Shown here in pieces: positions 33,364 to 41,069 of a stretch of 64,000 nucleotides of DNA. The translations under genes and the position numbers were made by a program. The first letter of the stretch is position 1. Every line of letters starts with the position of its first letter. The notes beneath the pieces are model-generated. The model saw nothing but the letters and a program-made list of their open reading frames with translations. It did not search any database and was not told the origin of the DNA. Source of the stretch: Streptomyces sp. NBC_00440 (GTDB lineage: Bacteria > Actinomycetota > Actinomycetes > Streptomycetales > Streptomycetaceae); contig NZ_CP107921.1 in assembly GCF_036014215.1 (NCBI RefSeq), positions 3,583,001 through 3,647,000 on the forward strand, written 5' to 3'.

Positions 33364-33402
33364 ACTCGGAAAGGTAGAGTGGCGGCAACGCGGGAGGTGA
33401 CA

Positions 33403-34080
33403 GTGGCAGGAGAGCGAGAGCCGGTGATCTGGCTGCGGCCGGAACAGGCGCCGGTCGGACGCCCGGCCGAGCGCAGCCGCGCCGAAATCACCGCCGCAGC
33501 AGTGGAGTTGGCCGACCTGGAGGGCCTGGACGCCGTCTCCATGCGCCGCCTCGCCGCGGCCCTGGGCACCGGCGCCGCCTCGCTCTACCGCTATGTGGCC
33601 ACCCGCGACGACCTGCTCGACCTGATGACCGACAGCACCGCCGGCGAGTACCGTCTGCCCGCCCCGAGCGGCGACTGGCAGGCGGACCTGCTGGAAATCG
33701 CCCACCAGGCCCGGCGGATCATGCGACGCCACCCCTGGCTGCCGGCCCTCGTCGTCACGCGTCCCGCCCTCGGCCCGTACGGGACCGACCTGCTGGAGCA
33801 TCTGCTCGACGTACTCGCCGACCATCCGGCCGAACCCGCCCACAAACTTGAGGCATTCGCCGTACTGAACGCTCTGACCGCGCTGTTCGTCCAGAATGAA
33901 CTGGCCGCCGCGGACCCCGGCGCCCAGCGCCAGTCGTCCTACCTGCGCCACGTGGCCACCGCCGGCGCCCACCCCCGTATCTCCGCATTGCTCGCCGACC
34001 CCCAGCCCGAACGCGAGCGCACTTCCAGTGACCGGTTCGCCACCGTGCTCACCCGCGCCGTCACCGGAGTGCTGGGCTGA
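33403..34080 (+). CDS. TetR-family regulator (TetR_C type)
   Basis: 225 residues from GTG 33403 with GGGAGG upstream. HTH: RSRAEITAAAVELADLEGLD, AVSMRRLAAALGTGAASLYR and YVATRDDLLDLMTD; the C-terminal domain (LEAFAVLNALTALFVQNELA) is of the tetracycline-repressor class. It probably binds the perfect palindrome upstream and controls the divergent hydrolase. Confidence 0.93.
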   Translation: MAGEREPVIWLRPEQAPVGRPAERSRAEITAAAVELADLEGLDAVSMRRLAAALGTGAASLYRYVATRDDLLDLMTDSTAGEYRLPAPSGDWQADLLEIAHQARRIMRRHPWLPALVVTRPALGPYGTDLLEHLLDVLADHPAEPAHKLEAFAVLNALTALFVQNELAAADPGAQRQSSYLRHVATAGAHPRISALLADPQPERERTSSDRFATVLTRAVTGVLG

Positions 34081-34093
34081 CTCCGCGATCCAC

Positions 34094-34189
34094 CCCCGGC
34101 GCTCGGCCGGGCAGACGCTCGCCCCGGTAGGCACCCGGCCGGGTAAGCACTCGCCCGGGTAGGCGCTCTGCCCGGTAAGCACCCGGCCG
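34094..34189. repeat. 16-bp tandem repeats between a TetR and an AKR gene
   Basis: Four clear 16-bp units (34126-34189), for example GGTAGGCACCCGGCCG and GGTAAGCACTCGCCCG, preceded by two more degenerate ones. Each unit boundary contains a short palindrome such as ACCCGGCCGGGT, so the array can fold. It fills the space between convergent genes and may act in termination. Confidence 0.85.
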
Positions 34190-34193
34190 GGTA

Positions 34194-35261
34194 TCAGCGG
34201 CGGGTTTCGACCTTCAGGCCGCCGTGGATCAGCGTGCGGGCCACGTCGCTCGCGAGCATGTCGTGCGGGAAGCCGAGTTCGATCGCGCTGACCTCGTCGA
34301 GGCGGGCCAGCTGGGAGGCGGTGAAGTCGACCTCCAGGGCACCCAGATTGTCCTCCAGCTGCGCGGGGGTGCGGGCGCCGATGGTCGGCGCCGTCACGTC
34401 CGGGTTCTGCAGGGTCCAGGCCAGCCCGACCTGGGCGGCGGTGCGGCCCAGCTCCGTGGCGACCTCCTTCACGACCTCCACGATGGCGAGATTACGTTCG
34501 GTGAGCGCGCCCTTGGCGATCGTGACGCTCTTGCGGGTGCCGTCGCCGGACGCGACGCCCTTCGCGGCCAGGAGGTCGTCGCGGCTGTACTTGCCGGTGA
34601 GCACCCCGCCGGCCAGCGGTGACCACGGAGCCACCCCCAGCCCCATCTCACGCGCCATGGGGATCAGATCACGTTCCCCGGCCCGCTCGATCAGGCTGTA
34701 CTCGATCTGCAGCGCGACCAGCGGCGACCAGCCGCGCAGGTCGGCGACCGCCTGCATACGTGACACCTGCCAGGCCGGGGCGTTGGAGATCGCCACGTAC
34801 AGGACCTTGCCCTGCCGGACCAGATCGTCCATGCCGCGCAGGATCTCCTCGACCGGCGTCGTGGCATCCCACATGTGCAGATAGAGCAGATCGATGTAGT
34901 CCGTATTCAGCTGTCGCAGACTGGATTCCACCGACGCGAACAGGCTTTTGCGGTGGCTGCCCCCGGAATTCGGGTCGCCGGGCCGGCGCAGCGTCGAGTA
35001 TTTCGTTGCCAGCACCAGGCTTTCGCGGTTGTCGCGGGTGAATTCACCGAGCAGGCGCTCGGAGCTGCCATGGGTGTAGGTGCTGGCGGTGTCGATGAAG
35101 TTACCACCGCGCTCGACGTAGAGGTCGAACAGCTTGCGCGCTTCGGCCTGTTCAGCGCCCCAGCCCCATTCGGTGCCGAAGGTGGCCGCGCCCAGCGCCA
35201 GCGGTGAGACCCGCAGTCCGGAGCGGCCCAGCAGCCGGTAGGTGTCGAGGGTGAGCGACAT
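34194..35261 (-). CDS. Aldo/keto reductase
   Basis: 355 residues from ATG 35261 (AGGAGGA upstream). The AKR catalytic tetrad is present: Asp and Tyr in NFIDTASTYTHGSSERLLGE, Lys in VLATKYSTLRRPG and His in DYIDLLYLHMWD. PWSPLAGGVLTGKYS and the C-terminal IGARTPAQLEDNLGALEVDF are typical of the YdjG/PhdX-like branch. It is divergent from an XRE-family regulator, probably its controller. The window's first gene is a second AKR of a related branch. Confidence 0.93.
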   Translation of the reverse strand: MSLTLDTYRLLGRSGLRVSPLALGAATFGTEWGWGAEQAEARKLFDLYVERGGNFIDTASTYTHGSSERLLGEFTRDNRESLVLATKYSTLRRPGDPNSGGSHRKSLFASVESSLRQLNTDYIDLLYLHMWDATTPVEEILRGMDDLVRQGKVLYVAISNAPAWQVSRMQAVADLRGWSPLVALQIEYSLIERAGERDLIPMAREMGLGVAPWSPLAGGVLTGKYSRDDLLAAKGVASGDGTRKSVTIAKGALTERNLAIVEVVKEVATELGRTAAQVGLAWTLQNPDVTAPTIGARTPAQLEDNLGALEVDFTASQLARLDEVSAIELGFPHDMLASDVARTLIHGGLKVETRR

Positions 35262-35386
35262 CGTGTCCTCCTGTGCTTGTGCTTGTGATCCGTTGCCGGA
35301 ATCAAGTCTGTGACCGCCGCGAGCCCGGGATAAGGGAGAGAACTTCCTGGGAATGCCGGTCCTACCCTGACTGTTGATCGAACGTG

Positions 35387-36244
35387 ATGACCCGGACCGT
35401 GGACACGACACAGGAGTTGGCCGCGTTTCTGCGGGCCCGGCGCGAAGGCCAGGACCCGCACGATTTCAACCTGCCGTCGCGTCGGCAGGCCCGGCGGACC
35501 CCGGGGTTGCGCCGCGAAGAGGTCGCCGAACTGGCCGGGGTCAGCACCGACTACATCGTGCGGCTGGAGCAGGGCCGGGGGCTGCGGCCCTCAGCGAACG
35601 TGGTGGAGGCGCTGGCCGGGGCGCTGCGCCTGGCTCCCGACGAACGCACCTACCTCTTCAACCTGGCCCAGCAGCGCCCCCGTAACGCCGACAGCCCCGC
35701 CACCACCGCGGCGCCGCCACTGGCCCGCCTGGTCGCCGACCTGTCACCGCTGCCGGCCATGCTGCTGAACCACCGCTACGACATCCTGGCCTGGAACGAC
35801 GAAATGGCGAGGCTGCTACTGGATTTCGACACCCTGCCGCCGGCGCAGCGCAATGCGATGTGGCTGTGTCTGATGCACCCGAAGATGCGTGATTTCTATG
35901 TCGACCGCGAACGCGTCGTACGGGAGGGGATCGCCCACCTGCGTGCCGCGTGGGCCGCATACCCGGAGGATCGGGCGTTGACGGACCTCATCGCCGAATT
36001 CACCCGTCGTGACGAGGAGTTCGCGCGGTTGTGGGCCGAGCGGGACATCAAGGTGAACGGCCGCGGGAGCAAGGTCCTGCGGCATCCTGAGGCCGGTGTG
36101 ATCACCGTGCATTTCGAAGTGCTGATGCCACTTCAGGATCCGGACCAGCGGTTGGTGATCTACCGCGCCGCGGACGACGAGAGCCAGTCGGCACTGGACC
36201 GGTTGTCCGCACATCCCCGGAAGAGGGCCTCGGTCACCCCGTGA
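35387..36244 (+). CDS. XRE regulator with MmyB-like ligand domain
   Basis: 285 residues from ATG 35387 (a GTG lies one codon earlier). N-terminal HTH: ELAAFLRARREGQDPHDFNL, PGLRREEVAELAGVSTDYIV and RLEQGRGLRPSANVVEALAG. The C-terminal MmyB-type fatty-acid-like binding domain starts near residue 105 with PAMLLNHRYDILAWNDEMAR and contains RNAMWLCLMHPKMRDFYVD. Such genes are typically divergent from a redox enzyme they regulate, as here with the AKR. Confidence 0.93.
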   Translation: MTRTVDTTQELAAFLRARREGQDPHDFNLPSRRQARRTPGLRREEVAELAGVSTDYIVRLEQGRGLRPSANVVEALAGALRLAPDERTYLFNLAQQRPRNADSPATTAAPPLARLVADLSPLPAMLLNHRYDILAWNDEMARLLLDFDTLPPAQRNAMWLCLMHPKMRDFYVDRERVVREGIAHLRAAWAAYPEDRALTDLIAEFTRRDEEFARLWAERDIKVNGRGSKVLRHPEAGVITVHFEVLMPLQDPDQRLVIYRAADDESQSALDRLSAHPRKRASVTP

Positions 36245-36255
36245 TCAATTGATCA
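36242..36255. repeat. 14-bp perfect palindrome carrying both convergent stop codons
   Basis: TGATCAATTGATCA: its first three bases are the stop of the XRE gene, its last three the complement of the TetR stop. It may act as a compact bidirectional end, but its stem is weak. Confidence 0.8.
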
Positions 36256-37002
36256 ATGCGGATCCCGCCGTACGCCCGGGAGCCCGTCAATCATCAGGCC
36301 GATCGTGAAGTCGAAGCGGTCGTGGATGGTTCCGGCCGTGAGCTCGGCCGCGTAGCGCTTGGTCTGGGGGAAGGTGTCGGGCAGTGCGGCGAATCGGCGC
36401 AACAGTTCGTCACGGCTGACGACCCAGTTGTCGTCACTGCTGCTGATCCGTTTGCTGGCCAGGGAGACTTCGAGGCTGTACGCGTTGACGTAGAGCGACA
36501 GCGAGTCGATCGCCCAGGTGGCAGCCTGCGGCTCGACGCCCCCGGCGAGCAGGATGGCGAGCATTCCCTCGCTGAAGCGCAGCGTGTCCAGATTGGACGG
36601 AGCGGCGGCGAAGGCCGCCTGGGAGATCCCCGGGTACCGCAGATACTGGTCGCGCAGCTGGGTGCAGACGCCGATGAGCTGCTGCCGCCAGACAGCGGGG
36701 TCCGGCTCGGGCAGGTCGACCTCGGCGCACAGGCGGCCGATGAGCAGTTCGTCCAGGTCTTCTTTGTTGACCACGTGGGCGTAGAGCGACGACGGCCCGG
36801 TCTCCAGCACCGTGGCCACGCGCCGCATCGTCAGGGCGCCGTAGCCCTCTCTCTCCACGATGCCGAACGCGGTGCTGATGATGGCGTCGACCGTGATCGG
36901 CTTCTTGCGCCCGGCGGACGGTCCACGCCGGGCCGCGGGTGCGCCTGAGCCGGTGCCGAGCTGGTGCCGCGCTGCACGCCGTTGCTGCGGAGTCGGTGAC
37001 AT
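36253..37002 (-). CDS. TetR-family regulator
   Basis: 249 residues from ATG 37002. A basic N-terminal arm (PQQRRAARHQLGTGSGAPA) precedes the HTH: KPITVDAIISTAFGIVEREG, YGALTMRRVATVLETGPSSL and YAHVVNKEDLDELLIG. The large C-terminal domain is of the TetR_C class. It is divergent from the MFS exporter; four copies of GAACAGTGTTC in the spacer are its likely operators. Confidence 0.93.
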   Translation of the reverse strand: MSPTPQQRRAARHQLGTGSGAPAARRGPSAGRKKPITVDAIISTAFGIVEREGYGALTMRRVATVLETGPSSLYAHVVNKEDLDELLIGRLCAEVDLPEPDPAVWRQQLIGVCTQLRDQYLRYPGISQAAFAAAPSNLDTLRFSEGMLAILLAGGVEPQAATWAIDSLSLYVNAYSLEVSLASKRISSSDDNWVVSRDELLRRFAALPDTFPQTKRYAAELTAGTIHDRFDFTIGLMIDGLPGVRRDPH

Positions 37003-37025
37003 AAGGGGAAGTCTAGCGAGTCGAA

Positions 37026-37097
37026 GAACAGTGTTCCGCATCACGCAGAACAGTGTTCGTGTTGGCAAGAACAGTGTTCTGATGTAGAACAGTGTTC
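37026..37097. promoter_or_regulatory. Array of four identical operator-like sites GAACAGTGTTC
   Basis: GAACAGTGTTC, palindromic except for the centre, occurs at 37026, 37048, 37069 and 37087 (spacings 22, 21 and 18 bp). The last copy touches the MFS start codon. This is a textbook arrangement for cooperative repressor binding across a divergent promoter. Confidence 0.92.
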
Positions 37098-38543
37098 GTG
37101 TCCATTACCCAACGCACATCCGAAGCGCCCGCCACCACCGCACTGCCCATGCGCACCGCATGGCTCGTCCTGGTCGTCGTGGTTCTGGCCGACATCATGG
37201 ATCTGATCGACTCCAGCATCGCCAACCTCGCCGGCCCCTCCATCCGCGCCGATCTCGGCAGCGGCCAGGTGACGGTCCAGTGGGTGCTGAGCGCCTACAC
37301 CGCGGCCTTCGCGCTCGGCCTGGTCACCTCAGGGCGGCTCGGGGATCTGCTCGGGCGCCGGCGGCTGTTCCTGCTCGGCATGACCGGCTTCACCCTGGCC
37401 TCACTGGCCTGCGGCCTCGCCCCGCACGCGGTCTTCCTGATCGTCGCCCGCACGGTGCAGGGCCTGTGCGGGTCGGTCATGATCCCGCAGGGGCTGGCCC
37501 TGGTGAAGGTGGTGTTCCCGCCCCAGCACCTGCGCAAGGCGCTGACCCCGGTCGGCCCGCTGATGGGCCTGACCATGGTGGCCGGGCCCATCCTGGCCGG
37601 CTGGCTGCTCCACCTGGACCTGTTCGGCAGCCAGTGGCGCTCCATCTTCCTGATCAACGTCCCGTTCGGTGTCGCCGCCGCCGCGCTCGCCTGGCGGGTC
37701 CTGCCCCGCCGCGGCGGCGAGGATCCGGCCGCCCGCCTCGACCTCACCGGCGTCGGCCTGCTCACCGCGGCCTCGGCGCTGCTCATCGTCCCGCTCATCC
37801 AGGGACGCGACCTCGGCTGGCCCGCCTGGACCTACGTCATGATGGCCGCCGCGGTCGTCCTGCTCGGGCTGTTCGTCGTCTCCCAGCGGCACAGCGCGCA
37901 CCCGGTCATCACACCGTCGCTGTTCCGCAAGCGCAGCTTCGTCGTCGGCCTGGTCATCGTGGCCGGGTTCTACGCATCGCTGAGCGCGTTCGTCCTCGTC
38001 ATCAACCTGCTGCTCCAGCAGGGTCTGCACTGGACGCCGCTGCACACCGGCCTCACGCTGATCCCCTGGGCCCTCGGCACCGCCGTCGCCGTCCTGCTCG
38101 CGGGCGCCGTGCTCGCCGAGAAACTGGGACGCACCACCCTGCACCTGGGGCTGGCCATCTCCGTCGTCGGCCTGCTGGCCCTGTGGTGGTCCGTCGCCCA
38201 CTGGGGCACCGGCATCACCGTCTGGAACCTGGCGCCCGCGCTGCTGTTCACCGGCTTCGGCTCCGGGCTGGTGTTCGTCCCGCTGGTCGATTTCATCATC
38301 GGCGACGCCACCCCCGAGGAAGTCGGTACCGGCGCGGGCCTGCTCAACGCCGTCCAGCAGTTCGCCGGCGCCATCGGCGTCGCCGCCCTCGGTACGGTGT
38401 TCTTCGCCCGGGCCGGAGACCTGTCCGTCCACTCCTGCTTCGCCGCCGCCGAGCTGGTCTTCGGCATCGCCGCGGGCCTGAGCTTCCTGACGCTGCTGCT
38501 GGTGGGCCTGCTGCCCAAGCACGCCCAGCAGGCACACGGCTGA
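37098..38543 (+). CDS. MFS transporter, DHA2 (14-helix) drug exporter type
   Basis: 481 residues from GTG 37098; a GTG two codons earlier lies inside the last operator. Neither has a Shine-Dalgarno, so the mRNA may be leaderless. DHA2/EmrB marks: motif for helix 1 VVVLADIMDLIDSSIANLAG, loop 2-3 SGRLGDLLGRRRLFLLGM, and motif C-like region GPLMGLTMVAGPILAGWLLH. It probably exports a toxic compound sensed by the divergent TetR protein. Confidence 0.93.
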   Translation: MSITQRTSEAPATTALPMRTAWLVLVVVVLADIMDLIDSSIANLAGPSIRADLGSGQVTVQWVLSAYTAAFALGLVTSGRLGDLLGRRRLFLLGMTGFTLASLACGLAPHAVFLIVARTVQGLCGSVMIPQGLALVKVVFPPQHLRKALTPVGPLMGLTMVAGPILAGWLLHLDLFGSQWRSIFLINVPFGVAAAALAWRVLPRRGGEDPAARLDLTGVGLLTAASALLIVPLIQGRDLGWPAWTYVMMAAAVVLLGLFVVSQRHSAHPVITPSLFRKRSFVVGLVIVAGFYASLSAFVLVINLLLQQGLHWTPLHTGLTLIPWALGTAVAVLLAGAVLAEKLGRTTLHLGLAISVVGLLALWWSVAHWGTGITVWNLAPALLFTGFGSGLVFVPLVDFIIGDATPEEVGTGAGLLNAVQQFAGAIGVAALGTVFFARAGDLSVHSCFAAAELVFGIAAGLSFLTLLLVGLLPKHAQQAHG

Positions 38544-38644
38544 GGCCATGGCCGGGTACGGCCGAAGACCGGTTACGGCCAGGCCCGGTGGCGCCGAACC
38601 GTCGACAGGGCGTCAGCGCGCTGTCTAGCGTGCGGGGCAGACTT

Positions 38645-38712
38645 CCACCCCGGATTTCCCACCCCGGATTTCCACCCCGGACTTCACCCCGTACTTCTCC
38701 ACCCCGGATTTC
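38645..38712. repeat. Imperfect tandem repeats CCACCCCGGATTTC
   Basis: About five copies of a 12-15-bp unit (two exact CCACCCCGGATTTC in tandem, then CACCCCGGACTTC, ACCCCGTACTTC and TCCACCCCGGATTTC) upstream of the beta-propeller gene, ending about 10 bp before its GGAGG ribosome site. Confidence 0.8.
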
Positions 38713-38735
38713 CGCCCCACCGACGGAGGAACCCC

Positions 38736-39788
38736 ATGACAGGTACACGTCGAAGCACTCTGGCCTTAGCCGCCTCTCTTGCGGCGGCGCTGGTCTGCGC
38801 GGCGCCCATGAGCGCCCAGGCCGCAGCCGGGCCGCACCACGGCCACCCCGGGCATCACGCGCACCGGCACGGCGGGCACGAGGTGCTGTGGACCACGCCG
38901 AGCAGCATCAGCAAGGACGACAACACCGAGCTGGTCGGCGTCGACCCCGCGACCGGCAAGGAGGTGGCGCGCTTCGGCATCGGTCAGGAGGCCGAGACCT
39001 GGGGGATCGCGCTGTCGAAGGACCAGCACACCGCCTACCTGGCGAACCACCACAGCGGCACCCTGTCGGTCGCGGACCTGGTCGGGCACAAGCTGGTGAA
39101 AGAGATCCCGCTGGGCGTGGACGCCGACGCCATCGCGCTCTCCCCCGACGGGAGGACGGCGTACGTGACCAGCATGATCATGCAGTCGCTCTCGGTGGTG
39201 GACCTCACGGCCGGCACGGTCGTCAGAACCGTCGACCTGGGCGCGCCGGCGCAGGGTGTGGTGATCAGCCCCGACGGCAGGACCGCGTACCTGGGCATCT
39301 ACTCCAGGGACCGGATCGACCGCATGGACCTGTCGGACTACAAGGTCACCGCCTCCTACACCGGCGGCCAGGCCCCTCGGGAAGTGCTGCTCAGCCACGA
39401 CGGCAAGACGCTGTACGCCACCGACTACTACGGCGGCACGGTCTCGGTGTACCGGGCGGACAACCCGGCGGCGAAGCCCCGTCAGGCGCAGGTCGGCGGG
39501 GAGCCGTTCAAGGCGCAGCTGTCGAGGGACGGCAAGAGCCTGTACGTGGCCAACACCGCGGAGAGCAGCGTCTCGGTGGTGGACACCCGCACCCTGAAGA
39601 CCCGCCGGATCGCTGTGCCGGACTCCTTCGGCACGCTGGCGCTGGCGCCGAACGGCAAGCAGCTGTTCCAGGCACAGGAGAACCAGGCCGGCATCACCCC
39701 GATCGACCTGCGGGCCGGGAAGGCCACCGGAACGCTGGACGCCGCCGGGCTGCCCCAGGCCACCTCGTTGGCCCTGATCAGCGACTGA
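38736..39788 (+). CDS. Secreted YncE-like beta-propeller protein with His-rich N-terminus
   Basis: 350 residues behind GACGGAGG. A signal peptide (STLALAASLAAALVCAAPMS, cleavage near AQA) predicts export. The mature start is His-rich (GPHHGHPGHHAHRHGGHEV, nine His in residues 33-50), possibly metal-binding. The rest is a run of about seven YVTN/YncE blades with repeated SPDGRTAY and SxDGKSLYVAN signatures, for example ALSPDGRTAYVTSM and LSRDGKSLYVANTAESSVSV. It may bind a ligand or DNA outside the cell; function is unknown. Confidence 0.88.
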   Translation: MTGTRRSTLALAASLAAALVCAAPMSAQAAAGPHHGHPGHHAHRHGGHEVLWTTPSSISKDDNTELVGVDPATGKEVARFGIGQEAETWGIALSKDQHTAYLANHHSGTLSVADLVGHKLVKEIPLGVDADAIALSPDGRTAYVTSMIMQSLSVVDLTAGTVVRTVDLGAPAQGVVISPDGRTAYLGIYSRDRIDRMDLSDYKVTASYTGGQAPREVLLSHDGKTLYATDYYGGTVSVYRADNPAAKPRQAQVGGEPFKAQLSRDGKSLYVANTAESSVSVVDTRTLKTRRIAVPDSFGTLALAPNGKQLFQAQENQAGITPIDLRAGKATGTLDAAGLPQATSLALISD

Positions 39789-39876
39789 GGCACGGCTGAA
39801 CGCTGTGGCCGACGGGTTGTCCACAGGCCGCCGCCGGATTCTGTCGGACCCGGCGGTGGCCGGATAATCTACGAAG

Positions 39877-40887
39877 GTGTGGGAAGCGGTGGGGTTGGGC
39901 GAAGCCGAGGAGCGCGTGTACCGGGCGCTGGTGCGGCTCGGCAGGGGCACGGCCCGGGAGTGCGTGACGGAAACGGGCCTCGCCGAGTCCGAGGTGCGGG
40001 CCGCGCTGCGGGCCCTGGCCGGGTTCGGTCTGGTCTCGGCCGACGGCGCGGGTGACGGCGACCAGGCCGCGAGGGCGGGGGCGGGCAGCGAAGCGTGGCT
40101 GCCGGCTGATCCCCAGGTGGCGCTCGGCGCGCTGCTCCGCCGCCGCCGCACAGAACTGGACCGTATGCGGAAGTCGGTGGACGAGCTGTCCGCCGAGTAC
40201 CGCGAGGCTCAACTACGGGACGATCCCGCGCGGTTGACCGAAGTCGTGCGGGGCACGGCGCAGTACGCCCGGGTGCAGGATCTGCTGGCCGGCACGGAGA
40301 AGGAGCTGCTGACGCTGGTCGGCCCGCCGTTCCTGGATCCGGCGGACAACAGCCTGGCCCCGATGCAGCGGCTGCTGGAGCGGGGCGTGGAGTGCCGGGC
40401 GGTGCACGCCACGGAGGTACTGGCCGCGGACGGCGGCTGGCGACAGGCGCGGCGGCTGGCGGAGCTGGGCGAGCGGATACGGGTGCTGCCGGATGTGCCG
40501 GTGAAGCTGGTGATCGCGGATCGGCGCCATGCGTTGCTGCCGCTGTCCACGCACGCCGACCGGATGATGGACAGCGCGGTGCTGGTGCGGCACTCGGCGT
40601 TGACGGACGCGCTGGTGGCCCTGTTCGAGCAGCTGTGGGAGCGGGGCGCTCCGCTGGGCGCGGGAGACGGCACACGGATCGGCGGTGGCGACGTGGTGGC
40701 TGCGCCGGCGCCGGATGACGCGTTGCTGGCGCTGCTGTCGGCGGGTTTGAAGGACGAGGCGATCGCGCGTCAGCTCCAGATCAGCGAGCGGAGCCTGCGA
40801 CGGCGGATGTCGGTGCTGTTGGGGCGGCTGGGGGCGGCGAGCAGATTTCAGGCGGGGGTCCAGGCGGGGCGGCGGGGATGGCTGTAG
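39877..40887 (+). CDS. TrmB/LuxR-type transcriptional regulator
   Basis: 336 residues from GTG 39877. A TrmB-like winged helix opens it (LGEAEERVYRALVRLGRGTA, ESEVRAALRALAGFGLV), followed by a helix and a PLD-like sensor segment (about 120-265; KELLTLVGPPFLDPADNSLA, VKLVIADRRHALLPLSTH). A LuxR-type HTH closes it (LSAGLKDEAIARQLQISERS, LRRRMSVLLGRLGAASRFQA). This two-HTH design is common in Streptomyces next to secondary-metabolite or stress genes. Target unknown. Confidence 0.87.
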   Translation: MWEAVGLGEAEERVYRALVRLGRGTARECVTETGLAESEVRAALRALAGFGLVSADGAGDGDQAARAGAGSEAWLPADPQVALGALLRRRRTELDRMRKSVDELSAEYREAQLRDDPARLTEVVRGTAQYARVQDLLAGTEKELLTLVGPPFLDPADNSLAPMQRLLERGVECRAVHATEVLAADGGWRQARRLAELGERIRVLPDVPVKLVIADRRHALLPLSTHADRMMDSAVLVRHSALTDALVALFEQLWERGAPLGAGDGTRIGGGDVVAAPAPDDALLALLSAGLKDEAIARQLQISERSLRRRMSVLLGRLGAASRFQAGVQAGRRGWL

Positions 40888-41069
40888 CGCGGTGTGCCGG
40901 CCCAGGCTCCGCTCGGCGTCCGGACCGGGGCCCCGTAAAAACCGTTCGACCCCGCCCCGCCGGGTGACTACAATCGTCGCTTCCCCGCCTCCCCCAGGGA
41001 GCGTCGCCGTCCGGCCGGTACCGGAGGCCGTCACGCCGCGATCAGCCGTACCCGCCCGGAGGCCACACC

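Noticed and set aside
34126..34189. CRISPR-like array of 16-bp units
   Set aside because: Units are contiguous with no unique spacers, and there are no cas genes.
37026..37097. CRISPR-like array of GAACAGTGTTC
   Set aside because: Units are 11 bp, too short for CRISPR, spacings are under 12 bp, and the array is exactly in a divergent promoter. Operators fit better.
37160..39799. An 879-aa open frame running across the MFS and beta-propeller genes
   Set aside because: It is the shadow of two well-supported genes. It is Arg/Pro/Gly rich, has no domain and no ribosome site, as expected of a third frame in very GC-rich DNA.
40888..41069. Rifamycin-associated element upstream of the HelD-like gene
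   Set aside because: Only a GGGGCCCC palindrome and ordinary GC-rich DNA were seen; I cannot match the published element from memory, so I do not claim it.
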